Of a stretch of 64,000 nucleotides of DNA, positions 25,576 through 34,976 are shown one piece after another. Made by a program: the position numbers and the translations under genes. Position 1 is the stretch's first letter, and each line of letters opens with the position of its first letter. Location: the NCBI RefSeq assembly GCF_014648315.1, contig NZ_BMQW01000001.1:1-64000 (forward strand), given 5' to 3'. The DNA is from Shewanella ulleungensis (lineage in GTDB: Bacteria; Pseudomonadota; Gammaproteobacteria; Enterobacterales; Shewanellaceae). The notes beneath the pieces were generated by a model. It was not told the DNA's origin. It saw nothing but the letters and a program-made list of their open reading frames with translations, and made no database searches.

Positions 25576-27060
25576 ATGACCACTGCTAAGTTTGTCGAAG
25601 GACCTATTTTACGTCACATATTGGTGATGAGTTCAACCGCGGCGGTCGGCATTTCGGCGTTATTCGTTGTTGATTTACTTGATATTTTCTTTTTAAGCTT
25701 ATTAGGCGAAATAGAACTTGCAGCTGCAGCGGGCTATGCCAGTACTATCTCATTCTTCACCACCTCTATTGGGATTGGATTATCGATTGCACTAGGGGCA
25801 TTGGTGTCTAAAGCGGTGGGCGCAAAAAACATTGAATTAGCTAAAAGGCTGTTTTTAAACAGTGCAATAGTAACGTTAATCACCAGTGTGCTGGTGGCCA
25901 TTGTTGTGTACATTTTTATTCCAGAGTTACTGGCATTAGTGGGTGCAACAGGACGAACCGCTGAACTGGCTGAAAGCTATTTAACAATTTTGGTACCTTC
26001 GTTACCATTTATTTGTTTGGCCATGGCGTTAGGCGGTGCGTTACGTGCCGTGGGCGATGCTAAATTATCGATGATGTCGACACTCGCAGGTGGTGGCGTA
26101 AATGCGGTTCTCGATCCTATCTTTATTTTTACATTGTCTATGGGTATAGAAGGAGCTGCCGCTGCATCGGTATTGGCGCGTATTGCGGTATTTATTATTT
26201 CAGCCCGTGGTGTTGTGGTTAAACATAAATTGCTTGGTCGATTCTCATTGCTTGAATTTAAACAAGACTTAGGCGTTATTTTTGCTATTGCTGCACCAGC
26301 AATGTTAACGAATGTGGCAACGCCTATCGGTAATGCCGTGGTTACTCGAGCTATTGCGGATTTTGGTGACAGTTATGTTGCTGGCTGGGCTGTGGTTGGC
26401 CGATTGATTCCGGTTAGCTTTGGGATGATTTTTGCTTTATCGGGTGCAGTAGGGCCTATTGTGGGGCAAAACTTCGGTGCAAATGAGTTTGAGCGAGTGA
26501 GGTTAAGTTTAACCAAGGCCATCCAATTTTGTGTAGTGTATGTATTGGCGATGTCGTTGTTATTATTTTTACTAAAAGATGTGATTGTAAGTAGTTTTGA
26601 CATGAAAGGGGATGCTGCTGAATTGATTGTGTTTTTCTGTCAGTATATTGCTGTATTCTTTATCTTTTCGGGGATATTATTTATCGCCAACGCCTCATTT
26701 AATAACTTAGGTAAAGCCAAGTATTCAACGTTATTTAATGTTGGAAAGGCTACGATTGGTACCATTCCTTTTGTGTATTTCGGTGCGCAATGGGGCGGGG
26801 TGTATGGCGTCTTAATTGGGCAGGTGATTGGCGCGATTATATTTGGCATTATCGGTATTGTATGTGCTTATCGATTAGTTGATAAAATCAGTCAACAAGG
26901 TTTAGTGTCAGCGGGGGCCAATAAGCAGCTATTGGAAGATGATGCAATCAACATTGATATGGTTGCCGCACCTTCACCTATGCCAGGACGAACTCAGATG
27001 GCTCAGTTAGACGAAGAACCTTTATGCAAACAATTAGCTGAGCAAGAGACCCGCAAGTGA
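25576..27060 (+). CDS. MATE-family multidrug efflux transporter
   Basis: The 494 residues form 12 membrane helices with the MATE duplication (LDIFFLSLLGEIELAAAAGYASTI in the first half, AVVTRAIADFGDSYVAGWAVVGR in the second). It probably exports cationic drugs against Na+ or H+. The C-terminal 40 residues are a polar tail beyond the usual end. CAAGGA lies upstream of the ATG. It is monocistronic. Confidence 0.92.
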   Translation: MTTAKFVEGPILRHILVMSSTAAVGISALFVVDLLDIFFLSLLGEIELAAAAGYASTISFFTTSIGIGLSIALGALVSKAVGAKNIELAKRLFLNSAIVTLITSVLVAIVVYIFIPELLALVGATGRTAELAESYLTILVPSLPFICLAMALGGALRAVGDAKLSMMSTLAGGGVNAVLDPIFIFTLSMGIEGAAAASVLARIAVFIISARGVVVKHKLLGRFSLLEFKQDLGVIFAIAAPAMLTNVATPIGNAVVTRAIADFGDSYVAGWAVVGRLIPVSFGMIFALSGAVGPIVGQNFGANEFERVRLSLTKAIQFCVVYVLAMSLLLFLLKDVIVSSFDMKGDAAELIVFFCQYIAVFFIFSGILFIANASFNNLGKAKYSTLFNVGKATIGTIPFVYFGAQWGGVYGVLIGQVIGAIIFGIIGIVCAYRLVDKISQQGLVSAGANKQLLEDDAINIDMVAAPSPMPGRTQMAQLDEEPLCKQLAEQETRK

Positions 27061-27278
27061 TAATACTATTTCGCTAAAAATATGAACTGATAGCAGCGTC
27101 AATTTCTGACAATTTTTTGCATCCATAAAACACATCAGTTTGGAATGGAATTAAGCTGCAGGCTCAATGATTTCCTATTCGAAGCCCCACTACCTTGATG
27201 TGATTATTGGGCCATGACCAATAGCCTACAATGATCTCTTCGGTATAAGGAATGAGATAATCTAGTTTATTAACCATT

Positions 27279-27313
27279 AAAAAAGCCCTTATTGCATTTA
27301 ATAAGGGCTTTTT
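27279..27313. terminator. bidirectional terminator
   Basis: AAAGCCCTTAT and ATAAGGGCTTT form a perfect 11-bp stem flanked by A and T runs between convergent genes. Confidence 0.85.
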
Positions 27314-27341
27314 AGTCTTTAGCATTTACGCTGCTAATGAG

Positions 27342-27569
27342 TTATTTGTTGTCAGGTTCTTCTGCTGTAGTGTCAACAACGGTTGACTCAGTTGTTTCAC
27401 TCGTGGCTGCGACTTGTTCCGCCGCTTCTGCTAACGCGATTTTTTCACGTTCGGCTTTAGAAATGTAACGGTCAACAGGCTTGTTACTTGGATTCGATGG
27501 CACAACTTTGTTTGCACGCGCTTTAGCGCGTTTGGCCAACTTTTTGATCATCTCTTGCTTTCTATTCAT
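27342..27569 (-). CDS. DUF2986 protein
   Basis: The 75 residues start MNRKQEMIKKLAKRAKARANK, basic and helical, then SNPSNKPVDRYISKAEREK as in DUF2986, and end in an acidic Thr/Glu-rich tail. These small proteins occur in Shewanella, Vibrio and relatives; the function is unknown. The basic N-terminus could bind nucleic acid, which is a guess. Confidence 0.8.
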   Translation of the reverse strand: MNRKQEMIKKLAKRAKARANKVVPSNPSNKPVDRYISKAEREKIALAEAAEQVAATSETTESTVVDTTAEEPDNK

Positions 27570-27773
27570 CTGACTTCTTACTGTGTAAACGACAAACTAT
27601 TCATATCATTTCAGAAGATAAATGGCTTATCAATACGTGGAGACGCTGGTCTAACGGCCGTCGGCGACTTCACGAGAAAATTGGAGGCTAATTCTAGCTC
27701 AATTGCCGCGCTGGATACAGTAGTTTATAACAAGCAGAACAAAGAGCCGTTCAAGTGAACAGCTGCTCAGACA

Positions 27774-28223
27774 TTAACGGCCGAACTTTTTAATGTCTTC
27801 TTCGGTTGCACCGTCGTTACACTCACCGCGAACTTCTGCACGATCGGGTTCCACATAACGACTGAGTTCTACAAAGCTCGCTTTGCAGTAACCGCTCATT
27901 TCGATGGTTTTTTGTAGGCCCAAATCAACTTGTTGATGCCACAGTTCGAGTCGTGCTTCTGCATTGCGTTGTTCAATTAAATAACTTTGAATGTCCTGTT
28001 TACGACGGTTTATGCGTTGGTCATGAGGCTGATCATTAGGCAATGGGCGATCTGTAACCGTGGCCAGTTTCGCTTTATAGGTGAATAGCTTAATACCGTC
28101 ACCTTTTATTTGGGTACTAAAAGTGTCGCGAAATTGTCCGGCAAAATCCATTGGGTCAGGTGGGCTCGAACTGCATGCACTCAATAACACCACGCTACAT
28201 ATCAGCAGACTATTTTTAAACAC
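27774..28223 (-). CDS. hypothetical lipoprotein
   Basis: The 149 residues begin with a lipoprotein signal (MFKNSLLICSVVLLSACSSS; lipobox LSAC, Cys17). After the Cys, SSPPDPMD has no Asp at +2, so outer-membrane sorting is expected. The rest is charged and helical with two further Cys (SGYCKAS and RGECNDG). I recognise no domain. Confidence 0.78.
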   Translation of the reverse strand: MFKNSLLICSVVLLSACSSSPPDPMDFAGQFRDTFSTQIKGDGIKLFTYKAKLATVTDRPLPNDQPHDQRINRRKQDIQSYLIEQRNAEARLELWHQQVDLGLQKTIEMSGYCKASFVELSRYVEPDRAEVRGECNDGATEEDIKKFGR

Positions 28224-28338
28224 AGATAAACCCCTAAAGCAAAATAATGGTGTAAATCATAACCTAAGCGGTTGGACGGATGATAGCCCACAGCAAGGTA
28301 AATTAACTTAAAGATATTGTTTACACTTTTGAGTAGCA

Positions 28339-28370
28339 ATAAATAAGCCGCAACAAGTGCGGCTTATTAT
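28339..28370 (-). terminator. hairpin after the glutaredoxin-like gene
   Basis: AATAAGCCGCA and TGCGGCTTATT form a perfect 11-bp stem with a 5-nt loop. Read on the minus strand it is followed by TTATTGC, so it is a moderate terminator. Confidence 0.6.
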
Positions 28371-28385
28371 CAATGCGTAATGGAA

Positions 28386-28742
28386 CTAAGCAAAGCGTTC
28401 GTTTAAATAGCTCGTAATGGCTTTAGATTCGTACAACCATTGTGTTTGCCCGTCTTGTTCAATACGTAAACAAGGAACTTGCAACTTCCCACCTTCTGCG
28501 GTGAGCAAGGCTTTGTTTTGTTCTTGCTTAGCATCAACAATGTTGATGTTTAAATTTTGACGACGCATTTCGCGGCGTACTTTCACACAAAATGGGCAAG
28601 CAGCATATTGATAAAGCGCCAATGACTGAGTTTGTTGGTCGATAATGGCTTGTTGCTCTTGCGGGCGTTGACGTTTTTTAGGTGAAAATACAAAATTTAA
28701 TAATAAAATAATTCGACCTAAAATCCAGCGAACAATAAACAT
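28386..28742 (-). CDS. membrane-anchored glutaredoxin/GST-N domain protein
   Basis: The 118 residues start with a hydrophobic helix (MFIVRWILGRIILLLNFVF), a short basic linker, then a thioredoxin-fold domain with CPFC at the active site (YAACPFCVKVRREMRRQNL), the cis-Pro region (KLQVPCLRI) and YESKAITSYLNERF. It probably reduces disulfides or glutathione adducts near the inner membrane. A Met 12 nt upstream is possible, but TGAGGA fits the chosen ATG. Confidence 0.85.
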   Translation of the reverse strand: MFIVRWILGRIILLLNFVFSPKKRQRPQEQQAIIDQQTQSLALYQYAACPFCVKVRREMRRQNLNINIVDAKQEQNKALLTAEGGKLQVPCLRIEQDGQTQWLYESKAITSYLNERFA

Positions 28743-28849
28743 ATCTATCCTCAAGTATCATTATGTGAAGACCACCTCTTTGTTGTGGCGTGGCCTTAAT
28801 TAAATTATCCGCAGTCTACTCCAACTTAAGCGCAGATAACAAGCTCAGC

Positions 28850-31800
28850 TTATTTAGCTTGTAGTTCTAATAACGCCATTGAAGCAGTCTGGTTGGTGTT
28901 TATACGGCTTTCGAGTACAAATACCTTACCCGCATCGATTTGGCCTTGTTCAACTAAATAAGCTTTAACAGCTCTTGCGCGTGCTTGAGCGAGCAAACCT
29001 AAATCATCCATGCTGACTTCTTGATTGTTTTTTAACATATTATAAAGTGCAATATGCCAGCGGGTAGTAAGTTCTTGTGAGCTAAGCTCTGGGGCTTCTG
29101 CTAGCAATGTTTGTTTGATGTCGTCTGGCAGTTGTCCTAAGTCCTTTTCTACTAGTGCATAAAGTGCATCCGTTAGCGGGCCTGATACTGGGAACTGACT
29201 TGCCGATAAATGCTTAGGCAGCGCACGCAGTTTGATGGCAGCCGTTTTGGCCAATTTTTTATGAAGTTTGAGTTCTGCCAGTGCCGGTTTATCGTTCGCA
29301 ACATCAACACTCCCCTTAATATTAAGATTTAATAACGGTCTTTCTATTAAGGCGCTTGCGAGTTTGTCTAGAGTGATTTGTTGTTGGTGCTCAACGGTGC
29401 TGACACCATAATCAAAGCCGACTTTATCTATGGCTTCTTCATTGCCAACCAGTCCTGCAATGAATGAGAATGGTGAAGTCACCGCTTTGGTGATTAGGTT
29501 ACCTATGGCATTAATAATAATGCTGCCAAAGCTAAAGCTGGGTGAGTTAATGTCGCCAGACACATCGACCCCTAAATCAATTACTCCGTGACGGTCTTGC
29601 AGCAATGCTACTGCCAAGCTAATCGGTAAGCTGGTTGCTAAGTCGCTATTACTGCGTTTACCCAGTTTGAGCTGGTCTATAACCAAATGATTGCTGCCAA
29701 CAAGCACGTTGTTTTTGAGTTTATAGTTTAAATCAAGCGACAGTTGACCTTTGTCTATGTAATAACCTGCATAAGTGCCCGAGTACGGATTAACTGATGT
29801 GAGCTCTACTTTTTTGAAGTTGAGGTTTAAGTCCAAATACGGTTGTTCTAGAAGAGGATTGACATCTCCTTTTAACGTCACTGGTGCATATTTATCAATT
29901 TTACCGGCTAAATCGACTGATGCTGTTGTTTGCGGGTTAGATGATAAATTAGTGATTTCGCCATTTAGCATTTCGATGCCCGATGCAAAATTAGGGGTTA
30001 ACGAGTTATCCGCAAAAAAGGCAGAGCTGTCTTTAACGCCAATTTTATTAATGTTTAGTTGCATTTCAGGCGTGTTGGTTGCGGTAACTAAAGAGGGATC
30101 CGCGACGCTGTCACTTAAGTTATTAGCAATTAACTCAGGTTCAGTCGATGTCTTGTTTACTGTCGAGTCAGCTGGGGCTGAGTCATTGTTATACATCAGT
30201 TGGCTAATGTTAGTGCTGCGGTCAGCAGAAATAATTAAACGCGCGAAAAGGGCATCGAAGTTAATCTCATCTATATCAATTTTGGCTTGTTTACGATCAT
30301 AAGACAGCTGATTTATCGCCATGGTGTCCCAATTTAATAAAGGCTGTTTAAGCACATTATCTTTAATGTCGAGCTGTTCAATTTTGGCACTACCTTGATA
30401 AGTTAAGGTGTCCTTAGCGTCTGCAGTCAGTGTTCCTTGAGTTGAAAATACTCCATCTTCTAACGTGACATTAATATAAGGAGCGATGTAAGGCTGCAAG
30501 CGTGTCAACATCATGTTGCTAAAATCGATGTCAGCAAGAATACTTTGTGCCAATACATCGATTTGACCATTGGAGCTCAACTGGCTCTGCTCGTTAATCA
30601 CAGTTGAGAATTGATAATCTATAGGACTGGAGAAGTCTGATATGACTTTGCCTGTACTGACATTAATTGGACCCAGTTGCCAAATGATGATGTTGTCGCT
30701 AGCGATGCCTTCGCCTAATGTAACTTGAAATTGCTCTAGCTTGAATTTGTTGAGTGTGACGAGCCATGGTTGGCTTTGAGCCGCAGTATCGGTAGATTCA
30801 ATAGTCGTAACTGTATTTGTGGTTTCAGTCGTTGCGGTTGCAATAGCTGTAGCTTCAATCTCTGCGGGGTTAGTCGCAGAGGTTGTATCGTTATTACTCA
30901 CAGCTAACGCGGAATTTTTAGGAAGCAATAAGGCAACTAAGTCTGCACCTGTTGGAGTAATATTGAGGTTGATTTTACCCTTTTCACTGTAAAATTCATC
31001 TATGGTGACCTGTTGTTTTGGCGTATCAACACTGATGTTATTTAATGCAAGAACACCAATCGAGATTTTTTCATCTTGTTGGTGCACCGCTTTTACGTTT
31101 TCAATTACCACACGTGCTTTAGTAATGTTAATGTCGCTTATTGGCTCGAGTTCGGCATTTTGAAGTGCAACACGAAAGTGTCCATTTACGCTGAGTTGGC
31201 CTTGGGCTAAATTGATGGCAAACAGTTGGTCGATAAAAGACCAGTAACGCGATAAATCGATTTTGGCGACGTTAATATTTCCTTGGAGCATGAGCGGTGT
31301 GAGTTGCAATTGTCCTTGCAGGCTTAATGCTCCTTTGAATTGATCTTCAATGGCGATATTAAATTGATTAACCAGGTTTTGTTGATCATCAATAGCAGCC
31401 ATGATGCTGTCAAAGTGGCTTAGTTTTAGCTGGATATTCGGGTAGCTTATTTTTGTGTCGGTAACTTTGTCGTTTAGTGTGAATGTTCCGTCAATAAGTT
31501 GAATGTTAGCCATACGCATCGACAACATTTCTGCTGATTGAGGTTGTTGCTCTGCTTGTTGCGTGCTGCTATTACTGGCAATACGTTCAATAATGTCGGT
31601 AAAGTTAAACACATCATGTTGTTGGCTGTTTTGACTGCGGCTCACTTGGATTTTAGGTTGCTCAAGCACTACATCTTCGAGTACCAATCCCATTAACCGA
31701 ATAGATTGCCACACTTGTAAGTTGGCATATAAACGCTCAAAACTAACAAACTGAGAGTCTTGTTTTTGTTCGTTAATAGCAAAACCTGTGACCTTTAACT

Positions 31801-32017
31801 CTGTAGTAAACGGATTGATTTCAATATTTTGTAATGTCACCTGACGGCCTAATATGTCGCTTAATTGCTGTGGCAGTTGTTGTTTAGCGACCGCAGGGAT
31901 TAACCCGCCTAAAATGGCACAAAAGAATAGATACAAGCTTACGAGCCAAAATAGCCATTTTTGATAGCGAGGGCGGCGTTTAAAACCTGTGCGGAGTTGA
32001 GCAAAAAAGGATGTCAT
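28850..32017 (-). CDS. large AsmA/TamB-like DUF748 protein
   Basis: The 1055-residue product has one N-terminal membrane helix (about residues 20-42) and a long periplasmic body of repeated beta strands typical of DUF748 (LGRQVTLQNIEINPFTTELKVTGF, PYSGTYAGYYIDKGQLSLDLNYKLKNN). A Thr/Ala-rich low-complexity insert lies about a third of the way in. The C-terminus resembles an OmpA-like segment (ARARAVKAYLVEQGQI). Relatives of AsmA form bridges for phospholipid transport to the outer membrane, so a similar role is inferred. An in-frame ATG at 32056 would add 13 residues; neither start has a good ribosome site. Confidence 0.85.
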   Translation of the reverse strand: MTSFFAQLRTGFKRRPRYQKWLFWLVSLYLFFCAILGGLIPAVAKQQLPQQLSDILGRQVTLQNIEINPFTTELKVTGFAINEQKQDSQFVSFERLYANLQVWQSIRLMGLVLEDVVLEQPKIQVSRSQNSQQHDVFNFTDIIERIASNSSTQQAEQQPQSAEMLSMRMANIQLIDGTFTLNDKVTDTKISYPNIQLKLSHFDSIMAAIDDQQNLVNQFNIAIEDQFKGALSLQGQLQLTPLMLQGNINVAKIDLSRYWSFIDQLFAINLAQGQLSVNGHFRVALQNAELEPISDINITKARVVIENVKAVHQQDEKISIGVLALNNISVDTPKQQVTIDEFYSEKGKINLNITPTGADLVALLLPKNSALAVSNNDTTSATNPAEIEATAIATATTETTNTVTTIESTDTAAQSQPWLVTLNKFKLEQFQVTLGEGIASDNIIIWQLGPINVSTGKVISDFSSPIDYQFSTVINEQSQLSSNGQIDVLAQSILADIDFSNMMLTRLQPYIAPYINVTLEDGVFSTQGTLTADAKDTLTYQGSAKIEQLDIKDNVLKQPLLNWDTMAINQLSYDRKQAKIDIDEINFDALFARLIISADRSTNISQLMYNNDSAPADSTVNKTSTEPELIANNLSDSVADPSLVTATNTPEMQLNINKIGVKDSSAFFADNSLTPNFASGIEMLNGEITNLSSNPQTTASVDLAGKIDKYAPVTLKGDVNPLLEQPYLDLNLNFKKVELTSVNPYSGTYAGYYIDKGQLSLDLNYKLKNNVLVGSNHLVIDQLKLGKRSNSDLATSLPISLAVALLQDRHGVIDLGVDVSGDINSPSFSFGSIIINAIGNLITKAVTSPFSFIAGLVGNEEAIDKVGFDYGVSTVEHQQQITLDKLASALIERPLLNLNIKGSVDVANDKPALAELKLHKKLAKTAAIKLRALPKHLSASQFPVSGPLTDALYALVEKDLGQLPDDIKQTLLAEAPELSSQELTTRWHIALYNMLKNNQEVSMDDLGLLAQARARAVKAYLVEQGQIDAGKVFVLESRINTNQTASMALLELQAK

Positions 32018-32355
32018 AGGAGATTTCTTGATAAATGCAGGGTCACAGTTAATCATAGTAACAAATAAAATTCCTTACTAGGGATTATTTTACAGTAGAA
32101 ACAGATTAATTTACTTTGATCTTTATTGATGCTAAATTGTTAAGTATATAAATTAAGTTTATGTAATTAATAGATTTTATATTCATGTTGCGGCGATATT
32201 TTGTTCGCTAAGTAAACCAGTGCTTTGTTCATAATAAAATTCATTGTCTGTTTGCGCATAAACCAGCAGGTTGTTAACGGCGCGTAGCACAGTGACTCAT
32301 TCACTTAATCAATAGCGATTAATCCCGCTGTGATGACTACTTTCAAGGATGAAAA

Positions 32356-32739
32356 ATGCAAATTCGTCTTGCTTCGAGCATCGATTTAGAACCACTGAGC
32401 ACCTTATTTGATTTGTATAGACAAAAATTAAACCAACCCAAGGATTATGCAGCTTGTCATGCCTTTTTAAAGCATCGCCTTGCTGAAAACGACACCATGA
32501 TTTTTGTGTGCATCAAAGACGATAACATGGTGGGATTTACGCAGTTATATCCATCATTTTCATCTTTATTACTAGCACCCGTTTGGTATTTAGAAGACGT
32601 GTTTGTGTTAGCGGAATATCAACAACAAGATGTCATTGAACTCATGTATTTAAAGGCTGAACAGTTGGCGCAGAGCACTGGAGTGTTATTGATAAATCGT
32701 GATGAGCAACGTTCTGAAAAACTGCAATGTACTGCCTAA
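32356..32739 (+). CDS. short GNAT-like acetyltransferase, possibly degenerate
   Basis: The 127 residues follow the GNAT pattern to the centre (IRLASSIDLEPLSTLFDLYRQ, WYLEDVFVLAEYQQQD). The acetyl-CoA loop, normally R-x-x-G-x-G/A, reads YQQQDVIELMY without Gly, and the C-terminus stops about 20 residues early, losing the usual N-x-x-A-x-x-x-Y helix. It may be a decaying gene or a binding-only relative. AAGGA precedes the ATG. Confidence 0.75.
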   Translation: MQIRLASSIDLEPLSTLFDLYRQKLNQPKDYAACHAFLKHRLAENDTMIFVCIKDDNMVGFTQLYPSFSSLLLAPVWYLEDVFVLAEYQQQDVIELMYLKAEQLAQSTGVLLINRDEQRSEKLQCTA

Positions 32740-32785
32740 GCGTTATTACCTTGCAGTTTATTAACTGACACTGACAACAAGCTAT

Positions 32786-32828
32786 AAACCTCGGTTCCAT
32801 TTTCTGATAAAATGACCGAGGTTTTTTT
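32786..32828 (+). terminator. terminator after the short GNAT gene
   Basis: AACCTCGGT and ACCGAGGTT pair across a 19-nt loop and are followed by a long T run. Confidence 0.75.
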
Positions 32829-32900
32829 GTGTCCTCTTTTTGGTTTTACACTTAAGGTGCATGCCAATAACTTGGACGAGATAATGTTAAGGAACAGAGA

Positions 32901-33599
32901 TTGAACAAGAGCGTAGCGACAAATTTAATAGCCGCCATTTTTGTATTGGTCGGTTATGGCTTAGATCAGCAAATCCTATTAACCATAGGCTTATTTGCTT
33001 TATCTGGTGCAATCACTAACTGGTTAGCGATCCATATGCTGTTTGAAAAAGTTCCAGGGTTATATGGCTCAGGAGTCGTGCCATCACGTTTTGAGGAGTT
33101 TAAAGCCGGTATTCAACATTTAATGATGCAACAATTTTTTACCCAAGAAAACATCGATCGTTTTTTAACGAGCAGCAGTGCCAGTAATATTGATTTAACT
33201 CCCGTTATTGAAAAAATTGATTTAGCACCGTCTTTTGATGCGCTGGTTGATACGATTGAGAAGTCCTCATTTGGTGGCATGCTAGCCATGTTTGGCGGCA
33301 CTGAAGCGCTTATCCCATTAAAAGAGCCTTTTATTGAGAAAATGAAACAATCTTTAGTCGAATTAGCGCAAAGTGATCAATTTAACGCTATTTTAGTTAA
33401 TGAGCTTGAGCAACCGAGTGTCATGGCCGATATGCAAGCTAAGGTCGCTAATATTGTAGAGCAACGCTTAAACGAGTTAACTCCAGAATTAGTTAAGCAG
33501 ATTGTACAGGATATGATAAAAACGCACCTAGGTTGGTTGGTGGTGTGGGGCGGCGTGTTTGGTGGCATTATTGGTGCAGTAGCTGCATTTATGCAATAA
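32901..33599 (+). CDS. DUF445 membrane protein
   Basis: The 232 residues have hydrophobic segments at both ends (about 8-45 and 208-230) and a soluble helical middle. GAITNWLAIHMLFEKVPGLYGSGVVPSRFEEFK is the DUF445 hallmark. The function is unknown. Start is TTG with AAGGA 7-8 nt upstream. Confidence 0.88.
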   Translation: MNKSVATNLIAAIFVLVGYGLDQQILLTIGLFALSGAITNWLAIHMLFEKVPGLYGSGVVPSRFEEFKAGIQHLMMQQFFTQENIDRFLTSSSASNIDLTPVIEKIDLAPSFDALVDTIEKSSFGGMLAMFGGTEALIPLKEPFIEKMKQSLVELAQSDQFNAILVNELEQPSVMADMQAKVANIVEQRLNELTPELVKQIVQDMIKTHLGWLVVWGGVFGGIIGAVAAFMQ

Positions 33600-33695
33600 G
33601 ACGAACCATAAAGCATTGACTCTACCCATTTATCGACTCGCTTTATGCTTACCATCTAGTAGCCATAGTGTTTAATACCAATATCAGAGGCAAAT

Positions 33696-34046
33696 ATGAG
33701 TCAGCACAACAAGATTAATTATTTAGAAATACCTGTAAAAGATCTGTTGGCGACTAAAGTGTTTTTTTCGCAAGTATTTGGATGGCAGTTTCAGGACTAC
33801 GGTCCTGATTACAGTTGCTTTTTACAAGTGGGCATAGACGGCGGTTTTTATCAGTCTCCTAGTCAGTTTACTTTAGCAACAGGCTGCCCATTAATTGTGC
33901 TCTACAGTCAAGATTTACTGGCCACACAAACTGCAATTACGCAAGCCGGCGGTGCTATCAGCCGTGATATTTTTAGTTTCCCGGGTGGTAAGCGTTTTCA
34001 CTTCACCGACATAAATGGTAATGAATATGCCGTATGGTCAGAATAA
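33696..34046 (+). CDS. VOC-family protein
   Basis: The 116 residues make a glyoxalase-like fold (NYLEIPVKDLLATKVFFSQVFGW at the start, GKRFHFTDINGNEYAVWS at the end, with Glu of NEYAVW as a likely metal ligand). The first ligand position is Glu (LEIPV) rather than His. The substrate is unknown. Its 3' end overlaps the next gene. Confidence 0.87.
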   Translation: MSQHNKINYLEIPVKDLLATKVFFSQVFGWQFQDYGPDYSCFLQVGIDGGFYQSPSQFTLATGCPLIVLYSQDLLATQTAITQAGGAISRDIFSFPGGKRFHFTDINGNEYAVWSE

Positions 34047-34224
34047 TCGCTCAACAGTTGAAATGCCATGTGTTCGGCATTGCTGCCTAGACAATAATGA
34101 TGTGTGCTTAGGTTGCCATCGGTCGTTAGATGAAATCTTAGGATGGCATTCTATGAACGATCAACAAAAAAGCGCGTTGCTAGAGATCATGCAGCAACGC
34201 GCTATTACAGGTAAAAATCGTTAA
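34027..34224 (+). CDS. DUF1289 protein
   Basis: The domain is clear: MPCVRHCCLDNNDVCLGC, then HRSLDEILGWHSMNDQQK, with four Cys (of P-C...C...C-x-G-C form) that may bind metal. Length is 65 residues from ATG 34027. ATG 34015 and ATG 34063 are alternatives. It overlaps the VOC gene by up to 32 nt in another frame, so translation is probably coupled. Confidence 0.83.
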   Translation: MPYGQNNRSTVEMPCVRHCCLDNNDVCLGCHRSLDEILGWHSMNDQQKSALLEIMQQRAITGKNR

Positions 34225-34248
34225 TTTATTGCTTCACTCTTGTATTGC

Positions 34249-34752
34249 TTAATCTGCTTGCGGTTCAACATCGGTTCTAAACAGAGTAAACCCACGAGCT
34301 TGATAATTGTGAAGTGCACTTGGGTGATCTAGCGAGCAAGTATGCACCCAAACGCGGCAAGTGTTAGGCAATGCCCATGCTTGTTCGATGGCTTGAGTTA
34401 ATAAATAGCCGCCAAAGCCTTGACCAATAAAACGCTCACCAAGGCCAAAATACATTATCTCAACGTTACCGCCCTCTTGCTGTTGTAATTCAAAATAGCC
34501 AGCTGGAGCCCCCTCTAAATAAGCCACATACAAATGTAAATTGTCTGCTTCGCTGTAGGCTTGCCATTGGCTGTCTGACCAGCTCAATTTGTCGGTCCAT
34601 TGCCATGCAGCGCCCACAAACTGGTATAGAAAACGGTTAAATTGGAATTGTTTTATATTAACCTTGACGAGTGACAAGCGTTGATGTGTATTTTTAGGCA
34701 TTAACTGTGTTGGTGACGTCATTTCTAAATTAAATATGCTTATGTTTTTCAT
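34249..34752 (-). CDS. GNAT-family N-acetyltransferase
   Basis: The 167 residues have a clear acetyl-CoA loop (MYFGLGERFIGQGFGGYLLTQAIEQAW) and the closing HTCSLDHPSALHNYQARGFTLF. It resembles uncharacterised GNAT proteins acting on small molecules. ATG codons at residues 11 and 18 are alternative starts. Confidence 0.88.
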   Translation of the reverse strand: MKNISIFNLEMTSPTQLMPKNTHQRLSLVKVNIKQFQFNRFLYQFVGAAWQWTDKLSWSDSQWQAYSEADNLHLYVAYLEGAPAGYFELQQQEGGNVEIMYFGLGERFIGQGFGGYLLTQAIEQAWALPNTCRVWVHTCSLDHPSALHNYQARGFTLFRTDVEPQAD

Positions 34753-34976
34753 TGAGTTTTATAGCCATTGAGTGTTAATGAATAATAGTGATTATTACGT
34801 TATATTTTTGATTGGTGCTACAGGTGTCTTTAACTATTTTGGTAAATATTAATCTAATCCACAACGCAAGTATTCGTTTTGGACTGAAAAATAAATCAAT
34901 CTTGCTCTATTGTGAGATTTCATGGGTTAGGATAAAGTCTTCGCGTCTTTAACTGGCCATTTTTATTGAGGTTTAT

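Noticed and set aside
29775..30302. 175-codon open frame opposite the DUF748 gene
   Set aside because: It lies wholly antisense to a well-supported gene, with composition expected of a shadow frame and no ribosome site.
34753..34976. Possible yybP-ykoY manganese riboswitch upstream of the TerC-family gene
   Set aside because: The interval is of suitable size and TerC genes often have this riboswitch, but the conserved G-rich core was not found by eye.
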